From: JBJHAX01 sp050480705 | GTDB taxonomy: Bacteria > Actinomycetota > Nitriliruptoria > Nitriliruptorales > Nitriliruptoraceae | Direction of reading: 5' to 3' | Length of the DNA stretch: 64,000 nucleotides | Assembly: GCA_050480705.1 (NCBI GenBank) | Contig: JBJHAX010000007.1 | Coordinates: 1 to 64,000, forward strand | Shown: piece by piece, positions 25,398 to 34,734 of the stretch | Numbering within the stretch: position 1 is the first letter of the stretch | Layout of the letters: each line of letters starts with the position of its first letter | Notes under the pieces: generated by a model | Told to the model about the DNA's origin: nothing | What the model saw: only the letters and a program-made list of their open reading frames with translations | The model's database searches: none | Made by a program: the position numbers and the translations under genes

Positions 25398-26249
25398 TCA
25401 GGACGCCCGACGGCGGCGGGAACGTCCCCGCGTCGGCGTGCGGGGCGCGTCGGCCACATCCGCCCCGCTGGCCTGCGCGTCACCGGTCGCTGCGCCGGGC
25501 ATGTCGACACGGCCCGACTTGACGTTCGCCGCGTACTCGTCGACGTATTCCTGGCCCGACAACCGCATGATCTCGTACATCAACTCGTCGGTCGCCGAAC
25601 GCAACGCAAACGGATCCGTGCGGCGCTCGTGGTAACGCGACAGGTCGAGTGGACGCCCATAGCGCACCCGCACGTCGTGGCGCCGTGCGAGCAGCTTGCC
25701 CGACGGCATCGCACCATCCGTGCCCACGACCGCACACGGAACGATCGGAACGTCGGCTTCCAACGCCATACGTACCGGCCCCGTCTTGCCCCGGTACAGC
25801 CGCCCGTCGGGGCTGCGGGTTCCTTCGGGGTAGATGCCGAGCAGAGCGCCGCCGCGAAGGATGTCCACGCCGGCGCGAAGGCTTGCTTCGCCTTTCTCGC
25901 CGCCGTCACGGTCGACGGGCACGACGCCGGTGCCGCGTACGAACCAGCGGGTGCGCCACGAATCCCAGTAGTCGGCCTTGCCGAGGAAGTAGACCGGGCG
26001 AGGCACGTTGATCGGCAGCACGACGGAGTCGAGGAAGGAGAGATGGTTCGAAGCGAGGATCGCTGCGCCGTCGCGAGGCACGTTGCCGAGCCCGTCGACA
26101 GCCACGCGGAAATAGCGGTTGACGATCGGGGGAAGCGCGCGACGAAGCATCCTGTACAGCCGCGGGGCGTCCCCCATCGCTGACACGGAAGGCTCCTCGA
26201 TCGCGAGCAGACGCATGAACTGCGCGCCGTCGTACGGGGCGTCGTCCAC
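25398..26249 (-). CDS. PlsC-type 1-acyl-glycerol-3-phosphate acyltransferase
   Basis: A 283-residue lysophosphatidic acid acyltransferase-like enzyme that would add the second acyl chain in phosphatidic acid synthesis at the inner face of the membrane. The catalytic NHLSFLD (H-x4-D, residues 68-74) and the glycerol-phosphate-binding PEGTRS (141-146) are intact, with a KTGPVRMALE segment after them. The C-terminal 50 residues are Ala/Gly/Arg-rich and probably disordered. Start uncertain: GTG 26247-26249 is used; later ATGs at residues 12 and 25 are possible. The same family occupies this neighbourhood in M. tuberculosis (Rv2182c). Confidence 0.85.
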   Translation of the reverse strand: MDDAPYDGAQFMRLLAIEEPSVSAMGDAPRLYRMLRRALPPIVNRYFRVAVDGLGNVPRDGAAILASNHLSFLDSVVLPINVPRPVYFLGKADYWDSWRTRWFVRGTGVVPVDRDGGEKGEASLRAGVDILRGGALLGIYPEGTRSPDGRLYRGKTGPVRMALEADVPIVPCAVVGTDGAMPSGKLLARRHDVRVRYGRPLDLSRYHERRTDPFALRSATDELMYEIMRLSGQEYVDEYAANVKSGRVDMPGAATGDAQASGADVADAPRTPTRGRSRRRRAS

Positions 26250-26335
26250 CGAACAGCCCCGATGCGCACCGATAGCCTACGAAGGTGACGTGCGGCCGTC
26301 GACCGGCCGAAGGTCCCGCGGCGTCTGGAGGCAAC

Positions 26336-26770
26336 GTGGCCGAAGACCTGGGCAGCTGGCCACCGGAGCAGGCCACGGTGCTGCTCGAGGTGCTGACCAA
26401 TGCCGGGCTCTCGCCTCGGGCTCGTCGCACACGCCAGGGCGTCGTCGTCACTGTCGACGACGCGGAGGCCGACAAGGCGCACCGCACGCTGGTGGAGAAC
26501 ATGGACGCCATCGCACGTGCGGCGCGGCGCCAGTCGGGCACAGGCCAGGCACGACGACGGCCCACGCAGAACGCTCCCTCGGGTGAGCCGTCACAACGGC
26601 CACTCGCGACCCAGCGACTGAGCGCACTGGCCCGACCGGTGGGCATCCTGTTGATCGGTCTGATGCTCGCAGCGATCATCCCCCCGTTGCGCCTGCCGAT
26701 CGTCATCTTCACCGTCGCAGCAATCGTCTACGTGCTCGGGCGGCAACCTCCCGCAGGGCCGGATCGCTGA
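26336..26770 (+). CDS. small membrane protein, function unknown
   Basis: A 144-residue protein I do not recognise. Residues 1-60 look like a small alpha/beta domain (LPPEQATVLLEVL-like helix, then GVVVTVDDAEADKAHRTL), residues 60-100 are a basic low-complexity linker, and the C-terminus has one or two closely spaced hydrophobic segments (VGILLIGLMLAAIIPP and IVIFTVAAIVYVLG). GTG 26336 lies six bases after a GGAGG-type ribosome site. It is divergent from the acyltransferase and convergent with the S9 peptidase. Confidence 0.65.
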   Translation: MAEDLGSWPPEQATVLLEVLTNAGLSPRARRTRQGVVVTVDDAEADKAHRTLVENMDAIARAARRQSGTGQARRRPTQNAPSGEPSQRPLATQRLSALARPVGILLIGLMLAAIIPPLRLPIVIFTVAAIVYVLGRQPPAGPDR

Positions 26771-26785
26771 CGCGTCGCGACGGAT

Positions 26786-28954
26786 TCAGCGTTCCCCGAG
26801 CGCGCTGCGCAGGAAATCGACCTGCAGCGTCAGCAGCTGTTCGGCCACATCCTCCTGCGCGGCCAGGTGCGTCACGCCCGGCAGTGGCAGGAGCTGGTGC
26901 TGCCACCCTGCCGCGAGCAGCGCTTCCGACAGTCGCAGACTGTGCGCGGCGACGACGTTGTCGTCGGCCAGCCCGTGCACGATCATGATCCGGGGGCGCT
27001 CGGACGCACGGACCTTGCCGGGGCGGACCAGCGCGCCGTGCTCGTCGACGACACTGGCGCGCTGGTAGGTGTCGGGGTCCTGGAGGGGATCGCCGAGGTA
27101 GCGCTCGGTGTAGTGGGTGTCGTACAGCCGCCAGTCGACGACGGGGGCGCCGACGACGGCGGCGCGAACCGCCCGGGGCGCACGGATCGCCGCGAGTGCG
27201 GCCAGATAGCCGCCGAAGGACCAACCACGGATTCCGACACGATCGAGGTCGAGGCGCGGATCGAGGCGCGCCGCGGCACGTAGGCCGTTCACCTGGTCCG
27301 CAAGGACCGTCTCGGCGAGTTCGCCGTGGATCGCCCGTTCCCAGACCGGCCCGCGACCTGGGGTGCCCCGACCGTCGATCACGAGTACAGCGAAGCCCTG
27401 GTCGGCCAGCCACTGGCTCGTCGCCATCGCGGCCGCGCTCGCCAGCACGCGTTGCGCGTGGGGCCCACCGTACGGGTCGAGCAGCACGGGCAGCGACGCC
27501 GTCGAGTCGGCACCTTCGGGCAGAAGCAGCGCGGCTCGTAGCCGCCGCGTGCCGAGCGTCAACCAGCTCGGACGCGGCGTCACTTCGGGCTGTTCGCACA
27601 CCACCGCAACGCGTCGTCGCTCGTGCTCGTCTGCGTACGGTTCGACGGTGACCTCCGGTCGGTGGGCCTCGAGCGGCCAACGGACGATGACCGTCGCGTC
27701 ACCGGCGTTGAAGGCCGTGTGGACCCCGTCGTCGGACGAGATCCTCCTGACCGTCCCCGTCGGCGTCCAGCGCCACACCGAGGTCCGTGTCGGATCGCGA
27801 TGCGACGCGACGAACACGACCCCGTCGTCGCCCGCGCCGACCACCCGCCTGACCTGCACCCCGGGCGGGGTGACCGGTGCACCGTCCACCATCAACGCGC
27901 GGCTGCCGCCACCTCCGTGATCGTCGAGGTCTTCCACGGTGACGAGCTGCGGTCCGCTCCACGTGGGGCTGCCATCGACGAGCTCGATCGGCGACGCGTG
28001 CTCGAGTTCACGGATCGTGGTGACCCCGCCGTTGTTGTGGTCGACGGCGAGGAGCCGCACGCCGCGTTGATCGCGCGTCTGGACCTGGACGGTCAGGCGG
28101 CAGCGGCCATCCGGATCACGGTCCCAGGCGATGCGGTTGAGATAGGGATAGCGGTCGCGATCCCATCGGACCTCCACACGACGGGCACCGTCGGCGTCGA
28201 CGACGGCGAGGCGCACGTCAGCATTGTTCGACCCGGCGGCCGGGTAGGCATGGCGGGTCGGTGGGAGCCACGGACGCGAAGGATCTCCGATCCACCATTC
28301 GGAGACCGCAGCTTCGTCGACGCGTGCGACGGCGAGCCGAGCCGAGTCCGGCGCCCACCAGTATCCGCGGGCACGACCCATCTCTTCGGCGGCGATGAAC
28401 TCCGCCACTCCCCACTGAACGTCGCGTTCGCCGGCGATCGTGCGGCTCACCCCTGGCTGGGTCCAGCCCGAGGGGAGCTCGAGAACGTGGAGCGCACCCC
28501 CGCTGACGTAGGCGACCCGCGAACCGTCGGGTGATGGCCGCGCATCGTGCACCGCCCCGGGCGTCGGGTGCGCCACGACGCAGGCGTCGTCGACGGAGTA
28601 GGTGTACAGACGGCCGCCACAGGTGAAGGCGATGCGTCGTCCCGAGGTTTCGGTCGCGTACGCGGTGATGCCGTCTGCGAGTTCGCGGGTGCGTTCGCGA
28701 TGCGCTCGCTCCTCGGCCGACATCTCTCCGGCGACTTCGCCCAATGCACGGGGGTCGACCAGAAGGCACTCAGCGCCATCGCCGTCGAGCTCGACGTCCC
28801 ACAGGCATGTCACCGGGTCGCGGCCGTTGCGCGTGCGCAGGAAACGCAGACGCCGGTCGTCGCCCAGTGTGAACGCCCTGGGCAGTCCCAGCGTGAACCG
28901 TCGGGTCGTCGCCTGGTGGCGCGCGAATCCTTCGCGCACCCCCGATGCCGTCAT
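26786..28954 (-). CDS. S9 family (DPP4-like) prolyl oligopeptidase
   Basis: A 722-residue serine peptidase with an N-terminal beta-propeller of the DPP4_N type (about residues 30-450) and a C-terminal alpha/beta-hydrolase domain. The nucleophile is S579 in GWSFGGY; the Asp is D664 or D665 in GLADDN and the His is H696 in GVTHLA. The propeller has an AAEEMGRARGYWW stretch, like the Glu pair that anchors the substrate N-terminus in dipeptidyl peptidases, so release of N-terminal dipeptides is plausible. No signal peptide is seen, so it is probably cytoplasmic. Start ATG 28952-28954 overlaps the upstream stop by ATGA, making it the last gene of a four-gene run. Confidence 0.88.
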   Translation of the reverse strand: MTASGVREGFARHQATTRRFTLGLPRAFTLGDDRRLRFLRTRNGRDPVTCLWDVELDGDGAECLLVDPRALGEVAGEMSAEERAHRERTRELADGITAYATETSGRRIAFTCGGRLYTYSVDDACVVAHPTPGAVHDARPSPDGSRVAYVSGGALHVLELPSGWTQPGVSRTIAGERDVQWGVAEFIAAEEMGRARGYWWAPDSARLAVARVDEAAVSEWWIGDPSRPWLPPTRHAYPAAGSNNADVRLAVVDADGARRVEVRWDRDRYPYLNRIAWDRDPDGRCRLTVQVQTRDQRGVRLLAVDHNNGGVTTIRELEHASPIELVDGSPTWSGPQLVTVEDLDDHGGGGSRALMVDGAPVTPPGVQVRRVVGAGDDGVVFVASHRDPTRTSVWRWTPTGTVRRISSDDGVHTAFNAGDATVIVRWPLEAHRPEVTVEPYADEHERRRVAVVCEQPEVTPRPSWLTLGTRRLRAALLLPEGADSTASLPVLLDPYGGPHAQRVLASAAAMATSQWLADQGFAVLVIDGRGTPGRGPVWERAIHGELAETVLADQVNGLRAAARLDPRLDLDRVGIRGWSFGGYLAALAAIRAPRAVRAAVVGAPVVDWRLYDTHYTERYLGDPLQDPDTYQRASVVDEHGALVRPGKVRASERPRIMIVHGLADDNVVAAHSLRLSEALLAAGWQHQLLPLPGVTHLAAQEDVAEQLLTLQVDFLRSALGER

Positions 28955-29631
28955 GTCTCGGACTCGCCGGCCGTCGGCGCGTCGATCTCAGCGATGACCG
29001 GACGGTGGTGAGCGGCGGCTTCGACGTCGGCTCCGGTCGCGACCGTGCATTCGCGCACCGTCAACGTCCGGTCGACGTAGATGTAGTCGCGGCGCGACAC
29101 CGGATCGCGGGACGGGTAGGTGTCGCCGTGCCCTGTTCCGGCAACCGCGAATGCGTCCTGGTACTGCTGGCCGAGCACGCTCGCCACCGGCCCGGTACTC
29201 GGTTCCTGCAACCCCGCGCACACGATCTTGGGCCGGTCGACCGATCCGAGCAGCCCCTGCAGCGCGTGAAGGTTCGCTTCGCGCGTGTCCGGCCGGCGCC
29301 CGAACGCCACAGCCGTCACCGACAACGTCGTACCGCCGACACCGACGATCACGTGCAGCGCGTCACGGTCACGAACACCGCGGCTGGTGATCAGCGGCAC
29401 GGTGTCGCTGGATCGCACGAGGGCCTGCTCCGACACGAGCACCGCGTTGCCTGGGCGACGCCGCCCCACACGTGCACCGACGAGCAGGCCGCTCGAGCGC
29501 GCGACGGCACGCAGTATCCGCGACGAGGCGACGCCGAGCAGGCAGGCCACGTCAGCCCTTGCAGCGGCGAGCACGCGGCCGGCGGCCGCGCCGTCCACAG
29601 CCGCCGTGAGGTCGTAGGCGACCAGTCGCAT
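28951..29631 (-). CDS. degenerate endonuclease/exonuclease/phosphatase (EEP) family protein
   Basis: A 226-residue protein with the EEP fold pattern: start MRLVAYDLTAAVD, strands and loops ending RRDYIYVD and HHRPVIAEID. Key metal and catalytic residues look lost: the usual LQE glutamate is LLG (ADVACLLGV), the usual GDxN is GLQE (VCAGLQEPS), and the terminal D-H pair reads HH. It may therefore be a binding protein rather than an enzyme. It is coupled to the ROK kinase upstream (stop and start share one base) and to the S9 peptidase downstream (ATGA). Confidence 0.65.
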   Translation of the reverse strand: MRLVAYDLTAAVDGAAAGRVLAAARADVACLLGVASSRILRAVARSSGLLVGARVGRRRPGNAVLVSEQALVRSSDTVPLITSRGVRDRDALHVIVGVGGTTLSVTAVAFGRRPDTREANLHALQGLLGSVDRPKIVCAGLQEPSTGPVASVLGQQYQDAFAVAGTGHGDTYPSRDPVSRRDYIYVDRTLTVRECTVATGADVEAAAHHRPVIAEIDAPTAGESET

Positions 29632-30572
29632 CAGCCTGCCGTCTCCTTGTCGAGATGGTGTGCGGCGAGCAGTGCCGCACCAACCGTGCCTGCGTCGTCG
29701 CCGAGCTCTGCGAGCCGCACGTCGGGCAGCGTACGGAACGCTGCACCGAACACCCGACGGCGCAGTTGCTCCCCGAGCATCGGGACGATCACGGGCGCGA
29801 GCGACGAGGCGGCACCGCCACCGAGCAGGATGCGCGCCGGGTCGAGAATCGTCGTGAGCATCGCCAGGACGCTGCCCATGTGACGTGCAGCGGCTTCGAC
29901 GACCTCGCACGCGAGCAGGTCGCCGGCCAATGCTGCCTGCGCGATCCGACTCGCCGTGAGCGCCCCACCTCTGACCAGTTCACTGCGGGCGCCTTCGGCA
30001 ATGTGTTCGTCGGCGATCGCGACCATGGCAGTCGCAGAGGCGTACGCCTCGAGGCAGCCGGTGAGTCCGCAGGCGCATTCGCGGGAACCCTCACCGGTGG
30101 CGACATGGCCGATCTCGGTCGCCAAGCCATGGTGGCCGAGCAGCAGCCGTCCTCCGACGACGACCCCTCCGCCGATGCCCGTGCCGATCGTGAGGAGCAC
30201 CACGTCGTCGACGTCGCGCGCCGCACCGACGCGGAACTCGCCGTATGCCGCAGCGGCCGCATCGTTGACGACCTCGACCGGCCTGCCGGTCCGTTCCCGC
30301 AACGCCCCGGCCAGGGCGACGTCGCGCACACCGATGTTGGGTCCGTAACGCACGGTCCCGTCTGGATCGACCAGCGCCGCGATCCCGATGCCGATCGGCA
30401 CCTGTTCCGCGATCCCGGCGGCATCCACGACCGCGTCGACGAGCGCCTTCGGGTCATCAGCCGGGGTCGGAGCACGACGTCGCTCGACGATCCGACCGTC
30501 AGTCGTCACCGCGCCCGCACGAAGGTTCGTCCCACCTATGTCGATACCGACAGCGACGACGTCGCCGGTCAC
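29631..30572 (-). CDS. ROK family sugar kinase (glucokinase-like)
   Basis: A 313-residue ROK kinase, which phosphorylates a hexose such as glucose using ATP. It has the phosphate-binding GIDIGGTN (residues 9-16), the catalytic aspartate D104 in VVNDAAAAAYGE, and the zinc site EIGH (H156) plus CACGLTGC with C166, C168 and C173, followed by LEAYAS. There is no N-terminal DNA-binding helix, so it is a kinase rather than a ROK repressor. GTG 30570-30572 overlaps the upstream stop (GTGA) and has GGAGG ten bases earlier. Glucokinase genes sit in this neighbourhood in Streptomyces. Confidence 0.88.
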   Translation of the reverse strand: MTGDVVAVGIDIGGTNLRAGAVTTDGRIVERRRAPTPADDPKALVDAVVDAAGIAEQVPIGIGIAALVDPDGTVRYGPNIGVRDVALAGALRERTGRPVEVVNDAAAAAYGEFRVGAARDVDDVVLLTIGTGIGGGVVVGGRLLLGHHGLATEIGHVATGEGSRECACGLTGCLEAYASATAMVAIADEHIAEGARSELVRGGALTASRIAQAALAGDLLACEVVEAAARHMGSVLAMLTTILDPARILLGGGAASSLAPVIVPMLGEQLRRRVFGAAFRTLPDVRLAELGDDAGTVGAALLAAHHLDKETAG

Positions 30573-31354
30573 GACGGCACCACCTCCAGGCCCACGCGCG
30601 CCGCAGCCACGGCGAGTCCGAGTGTGACTGCGACGACAAGCCACAGCAGGCCGCGGTTCCCGATCGGTTCGTCACCACGGCCACCGCGAGCAACGATGTC
30701 GACGAGCGTGAGACCCCAGAGCAGCCCCGCACCGGCGAGCAGCGTGACTGCGGGTGCACGCGCCGCATCGCCACCGCTGAGCAGCCACACGATCCCACCT
30801 ACCGCCCAGAGCACGAAAATGGCGATGCGAGCGAGGCCTGCCCCGGCACGACGCGTGACGACGTGGCCGAGACCAGGCAGCACCACCGTCGCGAGCACCG
30901 CACCCGGGCCGACGGGCACGTCGGGTGCAGCGGATCCTTCGGACCCGAAACCGTGTCGCGGCGCGCCGCAGCGTACGCATGCGGGGTCGATCAGTGCGCT
31001 CCAGCCGTGACACACGCGGCAGCGCCATTCGACCTCGCCGTCGCGTGTCCGGATGTCGCGGGCAGCGTCGGGATCGGGCCCGGTCCCAGCGTGTTCGACC
31101 GGTCCGGTGCTGTGAGGCGGTTGGTGGGGCGCGCCTGTCGATGCCGGCAGCGGTGCTGACCGATCGCGACCTTGCTGCGTGTGTGCGGCCTCGGGCGCCT
31201 GCTGGATCCCAGCGTGCGGATGGGCAGCCGTGTCCGCGTCGCCCGTTGCCTGCATGGACGTGCCAGCGTCGCTCCGGTCGCCCAACGCCACGTAGCACTG
31301 GGTGCACCACTCGGCACGTTCGGCGTTCCACGCGCCGCATGCAGCGCATCTCAT
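30569..31354 (-). CDS. double zinc-ribbon membrane protein
   Basis: A 261-residue protein of unknown function. An N-terminal zinc ribbon has C3, C6, C17 and C20; a second four-cysteine cluster (CRVCHGW then ACVRCG) follows a His/Gln/Pro-rich linker at about 110-135. The C-terminal 120 residues contain about three to four hydrophobic segments, for example AVLATVVLPGLGHVV and LARIAIFVLWAVGGIVWLL, so it is a membrane protein with cytoplasmic ribbons. It is the first gene of the run that continues into the ROK kinase by a GTGA overlap. Confidence 0.7.
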   Translation of the reverse strand: MRCAACGAWNAERAEWCTQCYVALGDRSDAGTSMQATGDADTAAHPHAGIQQAPEAAHTQQGRDRSAPLPASTGAPHQPPHSTGPVEHAGTGPDPDAARDIRTRDGEVEWRCRVCHGWSALIDPACVRCGAPRHGFGSEGSAAPDVPVGPGAVLATVVLPGLGHVVTRRAGAGLARIAIFVLWAVGGIVWLLSGGDAARAPAVTLLAGAGLLWGLTLVDIVARGGRGDEPIGNRGLLWLVVAVTLGLAVAAARVGLEVVPS

Positions 31355-31473
31355 GCAGACACCTTGCGCCTGATCGGACTCGCGCAGCCCGTGCCGCGGT
31401 CACACGGTTCACAACAGGGGCGCACGCGCAGATCGCAATCGCCACCGACGCGTTCTCCACAAGCATGCGTCGC

Positions 31474-31500
31474 CCAGCGGGCGGGCGTCCTGCCCGCTGG
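31474..31500. promoter_or_regulatory. inverted repeat in a 267-base divergent spacer
   Basis: CCAGCGGGC (31474-31482) and GCCCGCTGG (31492-31500) are perfect 9-base arms with a 9-base loop, in the space between two divergent genes (31355-31621). It could be an operator or an RNA hairpin in the leader of the gene at 31622. Nothing else coding is visible in this spacer. Confidence 0.45.
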
Positions 31501-31621
31501 CACGCATGGTAGGAGAACTGCCACGGCGCGCCGCGCTCGCGGGTCCGTCGCAGATCCTGGCCGCCACCGGTGGCGTGGGCCCTTCCTACTACCCTTCGCG
31601 CTCCGACGAGCGGAGCAGGCT

Positions 31622-33535
31622 GTGGAGCAACGCCCTGCTGGACGGCAGATGCTGCTGCCCGGCACCGCGCTGACAGCCTTTCTCGGCTGGGACGCAGTGC
31701 GCGTCTGGCTGCCGTCGCTCACGGCCGTTCCGGCAGTTGGCGATGCCGCGTCCGTCGCACCCGTTGGCCTGGTGGTCGTCGCGACCGTCGCTGCGGGGAT
31801 GCTCGGCGCAATCACGATACGGCCCCGCGCGTACCCGGCAGCATGGCCGCTCGCCGTCGCAACGCTCGGCCTCGCCCGGATGTTGACCCACCTGGCAACC
31901 CACCATGCGGGGCGCCTCACGGCGTCGACACTGGGTGTCCTTGCCGCGGTGGTCGCCCTCGGATGTGTGGCGGGTGGCGCCCGTGCGGCGTCAACGGCGC
32001 GGCTCGGTGTGCTCACGGGTGTTGCAGCGTCCGTCGCAGCTCATGCCGCGCTCGGATCGATCGATCTGGTCTGGGTGGACACGCCGACAGCCCAGCTGGC
32101 CAGCGCCGTCCTCGCAGTGTCGGCGGCCGGTGCCGCGTGGGCCGCACGCACGGCACTCGACGCAGGCAACGACGCAGCAGCCGCATGGCCGTGGCTCTCG
32201 TTCGGTCTCCTGCTGCCGATGATCGGTGTCGTTCTCGCCGCCCCGGGCCGACTCGCGGTCGCCGTGAGGTGGGTCGATCCACTCATCGCAGCGATGATCG
32301 TGATACAGGCAGGCCTGCTCGTTCTGGGTGCCGTCGCCATCCGACGATTGAACGCCCGTACCGCAGCTCCTGTCGCAGCAGCGCTCGTGCTGGTCGGCAC
32401 GGCAGGGTCGCTCCAGCTGGCGGGAGTGTTCCCTATCGCTGCACAACTGCTGCTCGCAACCGGCCTCGGGGCGGCGGCGACCCTGGTCAGCAGCCCGGCC
32501 GTTGCGGGTGCACGCGCCCGCGCTGCTGCAGGATCAGGTGGCGCACTGCTCGCCGCGATGCTCGGTGTCGCCTACTACGCCCCCCATTCGATCCGCCTTC
32601 CGTATCCGCCCCCTGCGGTCCTGCTGCTCGCCGCGATCGGACTCGCCGCGTTGACGCTGGCCACGACACGTCGTGTGGCGCCGACCCCGGTCCGTGAGCG
32701 CGGCCTCGGTCAGCGAAGCGCCGCAATCGCCGCCGCGACAGCGCTGATCGCCGGATTCGCGGCACTTGCCGCTCCAGCGACCCCAGTGACGGTGAGCGCC
32801 CCGGGCGACGAGGGCGCGACGGTGCGCGTCGTCCTCGTGCACTCCTCCGCCGGTTTCGACGTCGACGGGCGGCTGGCGATCGACCGGCTCACCGAAACAG
32901 TCGGCGGTCACGTTCCCGACATCGTGGTGCTCAACGACGTCGATCGCGGATCGTGGACATCGGGAAGCCGTGACCTGCTGCGGATGCTGCGCCACGGTCT
33001 GGGGCTCTCCTACCTGTTCGGTCCGGCGGTCGACGACCTGCGCGGCAACGCACTGCTGACCCGGTACGCGGTTCGCGAAGGACTGCACGAGCGTCTGCCC
33101 CGAGGCAGTGACCCGACGGCCCGCGGTCAGGTCGTGGCCGTCGTCGAGGTCGAGCCTGACCGGCCTGTTGCGGTCATCGCGACACAGCTGTCAGCTGAGG
33201 ACGCCCGGGGCGACACGCGGGTGCCCCAGGCGCGCGCGGTCGCCGCGACCGTCGCTCGCCTGCGCGACCGGGGGCTTCCGGTGCTCGTCGTCGGTGGTCT
33301 CAACGCTGAGCCAGGCTCGGCTGAACTTGCGAGTTTCGGCGACATCGTGCGTCCTGCCCTGCCTGCCGAAATGGCGACGTGGCCCGCACGCTCGCCGCTG
33401 CGCCAGATCGACCACGTCCTCGTCTCCAACGACGTCGACGTCGTCGACGCGCAGGTCATCGACGAGGGGCTGTCGTCGCATCTGATCGTCGTCGTCGACG
33501 TGCGTTTACCTGAACTCGACGACGAACAGGGCTGA
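31622..33535 (+). CDS. multi-pass membrane protein with C-terminal degenerate EEP domain
   Basis: A 637-residue protein. Residues about 10-400 are a series of at least ten hydrophobic segments rich in Ala, Gly, Leu and Val, one of them near residue 365 just before the soluble part. From about residue 400 an EEP-like domain follows (VRVVLVHSSAGFDVDG, IVVLNDVDRG, VLVVGGLNAEPGS, QIDHVLVSNDV, ending SSHLIVVVDVRL). The catalytic residues are altered: the Glu is Asp in LNDVD, the Asp of GDxN is Gly, and the Asp before the terminal His is Ser. GTG 31622 lies 6 bases after GGAG; ATG 31649 is an alternative. The related protein at 28951-29631 is nearby. Confidence 0.75.
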   Translation: MEQRPAGRQMLLPGTALTAFLGWDAVRVWLPSLTAVPAVGDAASVAPVGLVVVATVAAGMLGAITIRPRAYPAAWPLAVATLGLARMLTHLATHHAGRLTASTLGVLAAVVALGCVAGGARAASTARLGVLTGVAASVAAHAALGSIDLVWVDTPTAQLASAVLAVSAAGAAWAARTALDAGNDAAAAWPWLSFGLLLPMIGVVLAAPGRLAVAVRWVDPLIAAMIVIQAGLLVLGAVAIRRLNARTAAPVAAALVLVGTAGSLQLAGVFPIAAQLLLATGLGAAATLVSSPAVAGARARAAAGSGGALLAAMLGVAYYAPHSIRLPYPPPAVLLLAAIGLAALTLATTRRVAPTPVRERGLGQRSAAIAAATALIAGFAALAAPATPVTVSAPGDEGATVRVVLVHSSAGFDVDGRLAIDRLTETVGGHVPDIVVLNDVDRGSWTSGSRDLLRMLRHGLGLSYLFGPAVDDLRGNALLTRYAVREGLHERLPRGSDPTARGQVVAVVEVEPDRPVAVIATQLSAEDARGDTRVPQARAVAATVARLRDRGLPVLVVGGLNAEPGSAELASFGDIVRPALPAEMATWPARSPLRQIDHVLVSNDVDVVDAQVIDEGLSSHLIVVVDVRLPELDDEQG

Positions 33536-33579
33536 CGACCTCACGCGTCGTCCTGCGACCGCCAGCGAAGGCATGAGCG

Positions 33580-34734
33580 TCAGGGATCACCGACGACGTC
33601 GGCGAGCAGGTCATGGAAGCGGCGTGAGATGGCCGACCATCCCCAGTTGTCGCGAACCCATTCGGGGCCGTGCAGCGCAACGTCGTGCCGCCGCGACTCG
33701 CTGCTGAGCCAACCGTCGATGGCCTCGACGAGCGCATCACGGTCGCCGCCGGGGACGACCTGTCCGGTCTGGCCGTCGAGCAATGCTTCCGGTGCTCCTC
33801 CGGAGTCGCCGACGATGACGGGGACACCGCAGGCCTGCGCTTCGAGGAAGACGATGCCCAACCCCTCGACGTCGAGCCCGCCCCACCGTGTGCGACAGGG
33901 CATCGCGAACACGTCCATGGCTGCGTAGTAGGCGGGCAGGTCGTCCCAGGACACTTCACCGACCATCACGATCTGGCCGTCGGGAACACGCACATTCGGA
34001 TGCCTGGCGAGCCGTGCACCCAGCGGCCCGTCGCCGACGATCATCAGCCAGGCGTCGGGGTGTCGACGGCGGACTCGTGGCCACACCTCGATCAGACGGT
34101 CCTGGCCTTTGCGGCGAACCAACCGCGACACGCATCCGACGACCAACGCGTCATCGGGAATCGCGTGGCGCTGCCGCAACGAACGGCCGAGGCCGGGTGC
34201 GGGGCGGTAACGGTCGGGGTCGACCCCCGGGGGCAGGCGCTCGACACGCTCAGAGCGGGCATGGGCCGCGATGCGTGTCTCGGTCCATTCCGTGATCGTC
34301 GTCAGCAGCGCCATGTCACGAGTCGCACGCGACAGCAGACGTCCGAGGCCCAGCTGGACCAGGCCTGCTTCGAGTCCATGGGACAACGCCACGACCGGGA
34401 TGCCGAGTCGGTGGCGCAGTACTGAAGCAAGTTCACCGAGCGGCCAGGATGCGCCCAGCACCACCACCTCTGCGTCGTGCGCATGCGCACGTGACACCGC
34501 CCATCGGCCGACCGCGCGCGTGGGCAGCACCGCGCCACGCCATCGCTCAACCTGGCAACCCAGATCCACCTCCGTGTCGCCGGGAGCGAGGCGAGGTCCG
34601 AGTACGAGGGTCCTCGCAGGATCGGACCGGGTCACGAGCTCGCCCACGAATCGCTGGATGCCACCTGCCGACGGGGGCAGGTCGTTGGTCAGCCAGATCG
34701 TTCGCGGAGACGATCTGGTCAACGAGCAACCCAC
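33580..34734 (-). CDS. GT4 glycosyltransferase, PimB-like
   Basis: A 384-residue retaining glycosyltransferase of the GT-B fold. N-terminal TNDLPPSAGGIQRFVGELV is the acceptor-side glycine-rich loop; the donor domain has GCVSRLVRRKGQDRLIE, VGDGPLG and the E-x7-E motif EGLGIVFLEAQACG. The sequence and context (same slot as Rv2188c pimB' in M. tuberculosis) suggest a GDP-mannose-dependent mannosyltransferase acting on a phosphatidylinositol mannoside at the membrane. The acceptor is inferred only. Start GTG 34732-34734 overlaps the end of the NYN gene by 16 bases. Confidence 0.8.
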   Translation of the reverse strand: MGCSLTRSSPRTIWLTNDLPPSAGGIQRFVGELVTRSDPARTLVLGPRLAPGDTEVDLGCQVERWRGAVLPTRAVGRWAVSRAHAHDAEVVVLGASWPLGELASVLRHRLGIPVVALSHGLEAGLVQLGLGRLLSRATRDMALLTTITEWTETRIAAHARSERVERLPPGVDPDRYRPAPGLGRSLRQRHAIPDDALVVGCVSRLVRRKGQDRLIEVWPRVRRRHPDAWLMIVGDGPLGARLARHPNVRVPDGQIVMVGEVSWDDLPAYYAAMDVFAMPCRTRWGGLDVEGLGIVFLEAQACGVPVIVGDSGGAPEALLDGQTGQVVPGGDRDALVEAIDGWLSSESRRHDVALHGPEWVRDNWGWSAISRRFHDLLADVVGDP

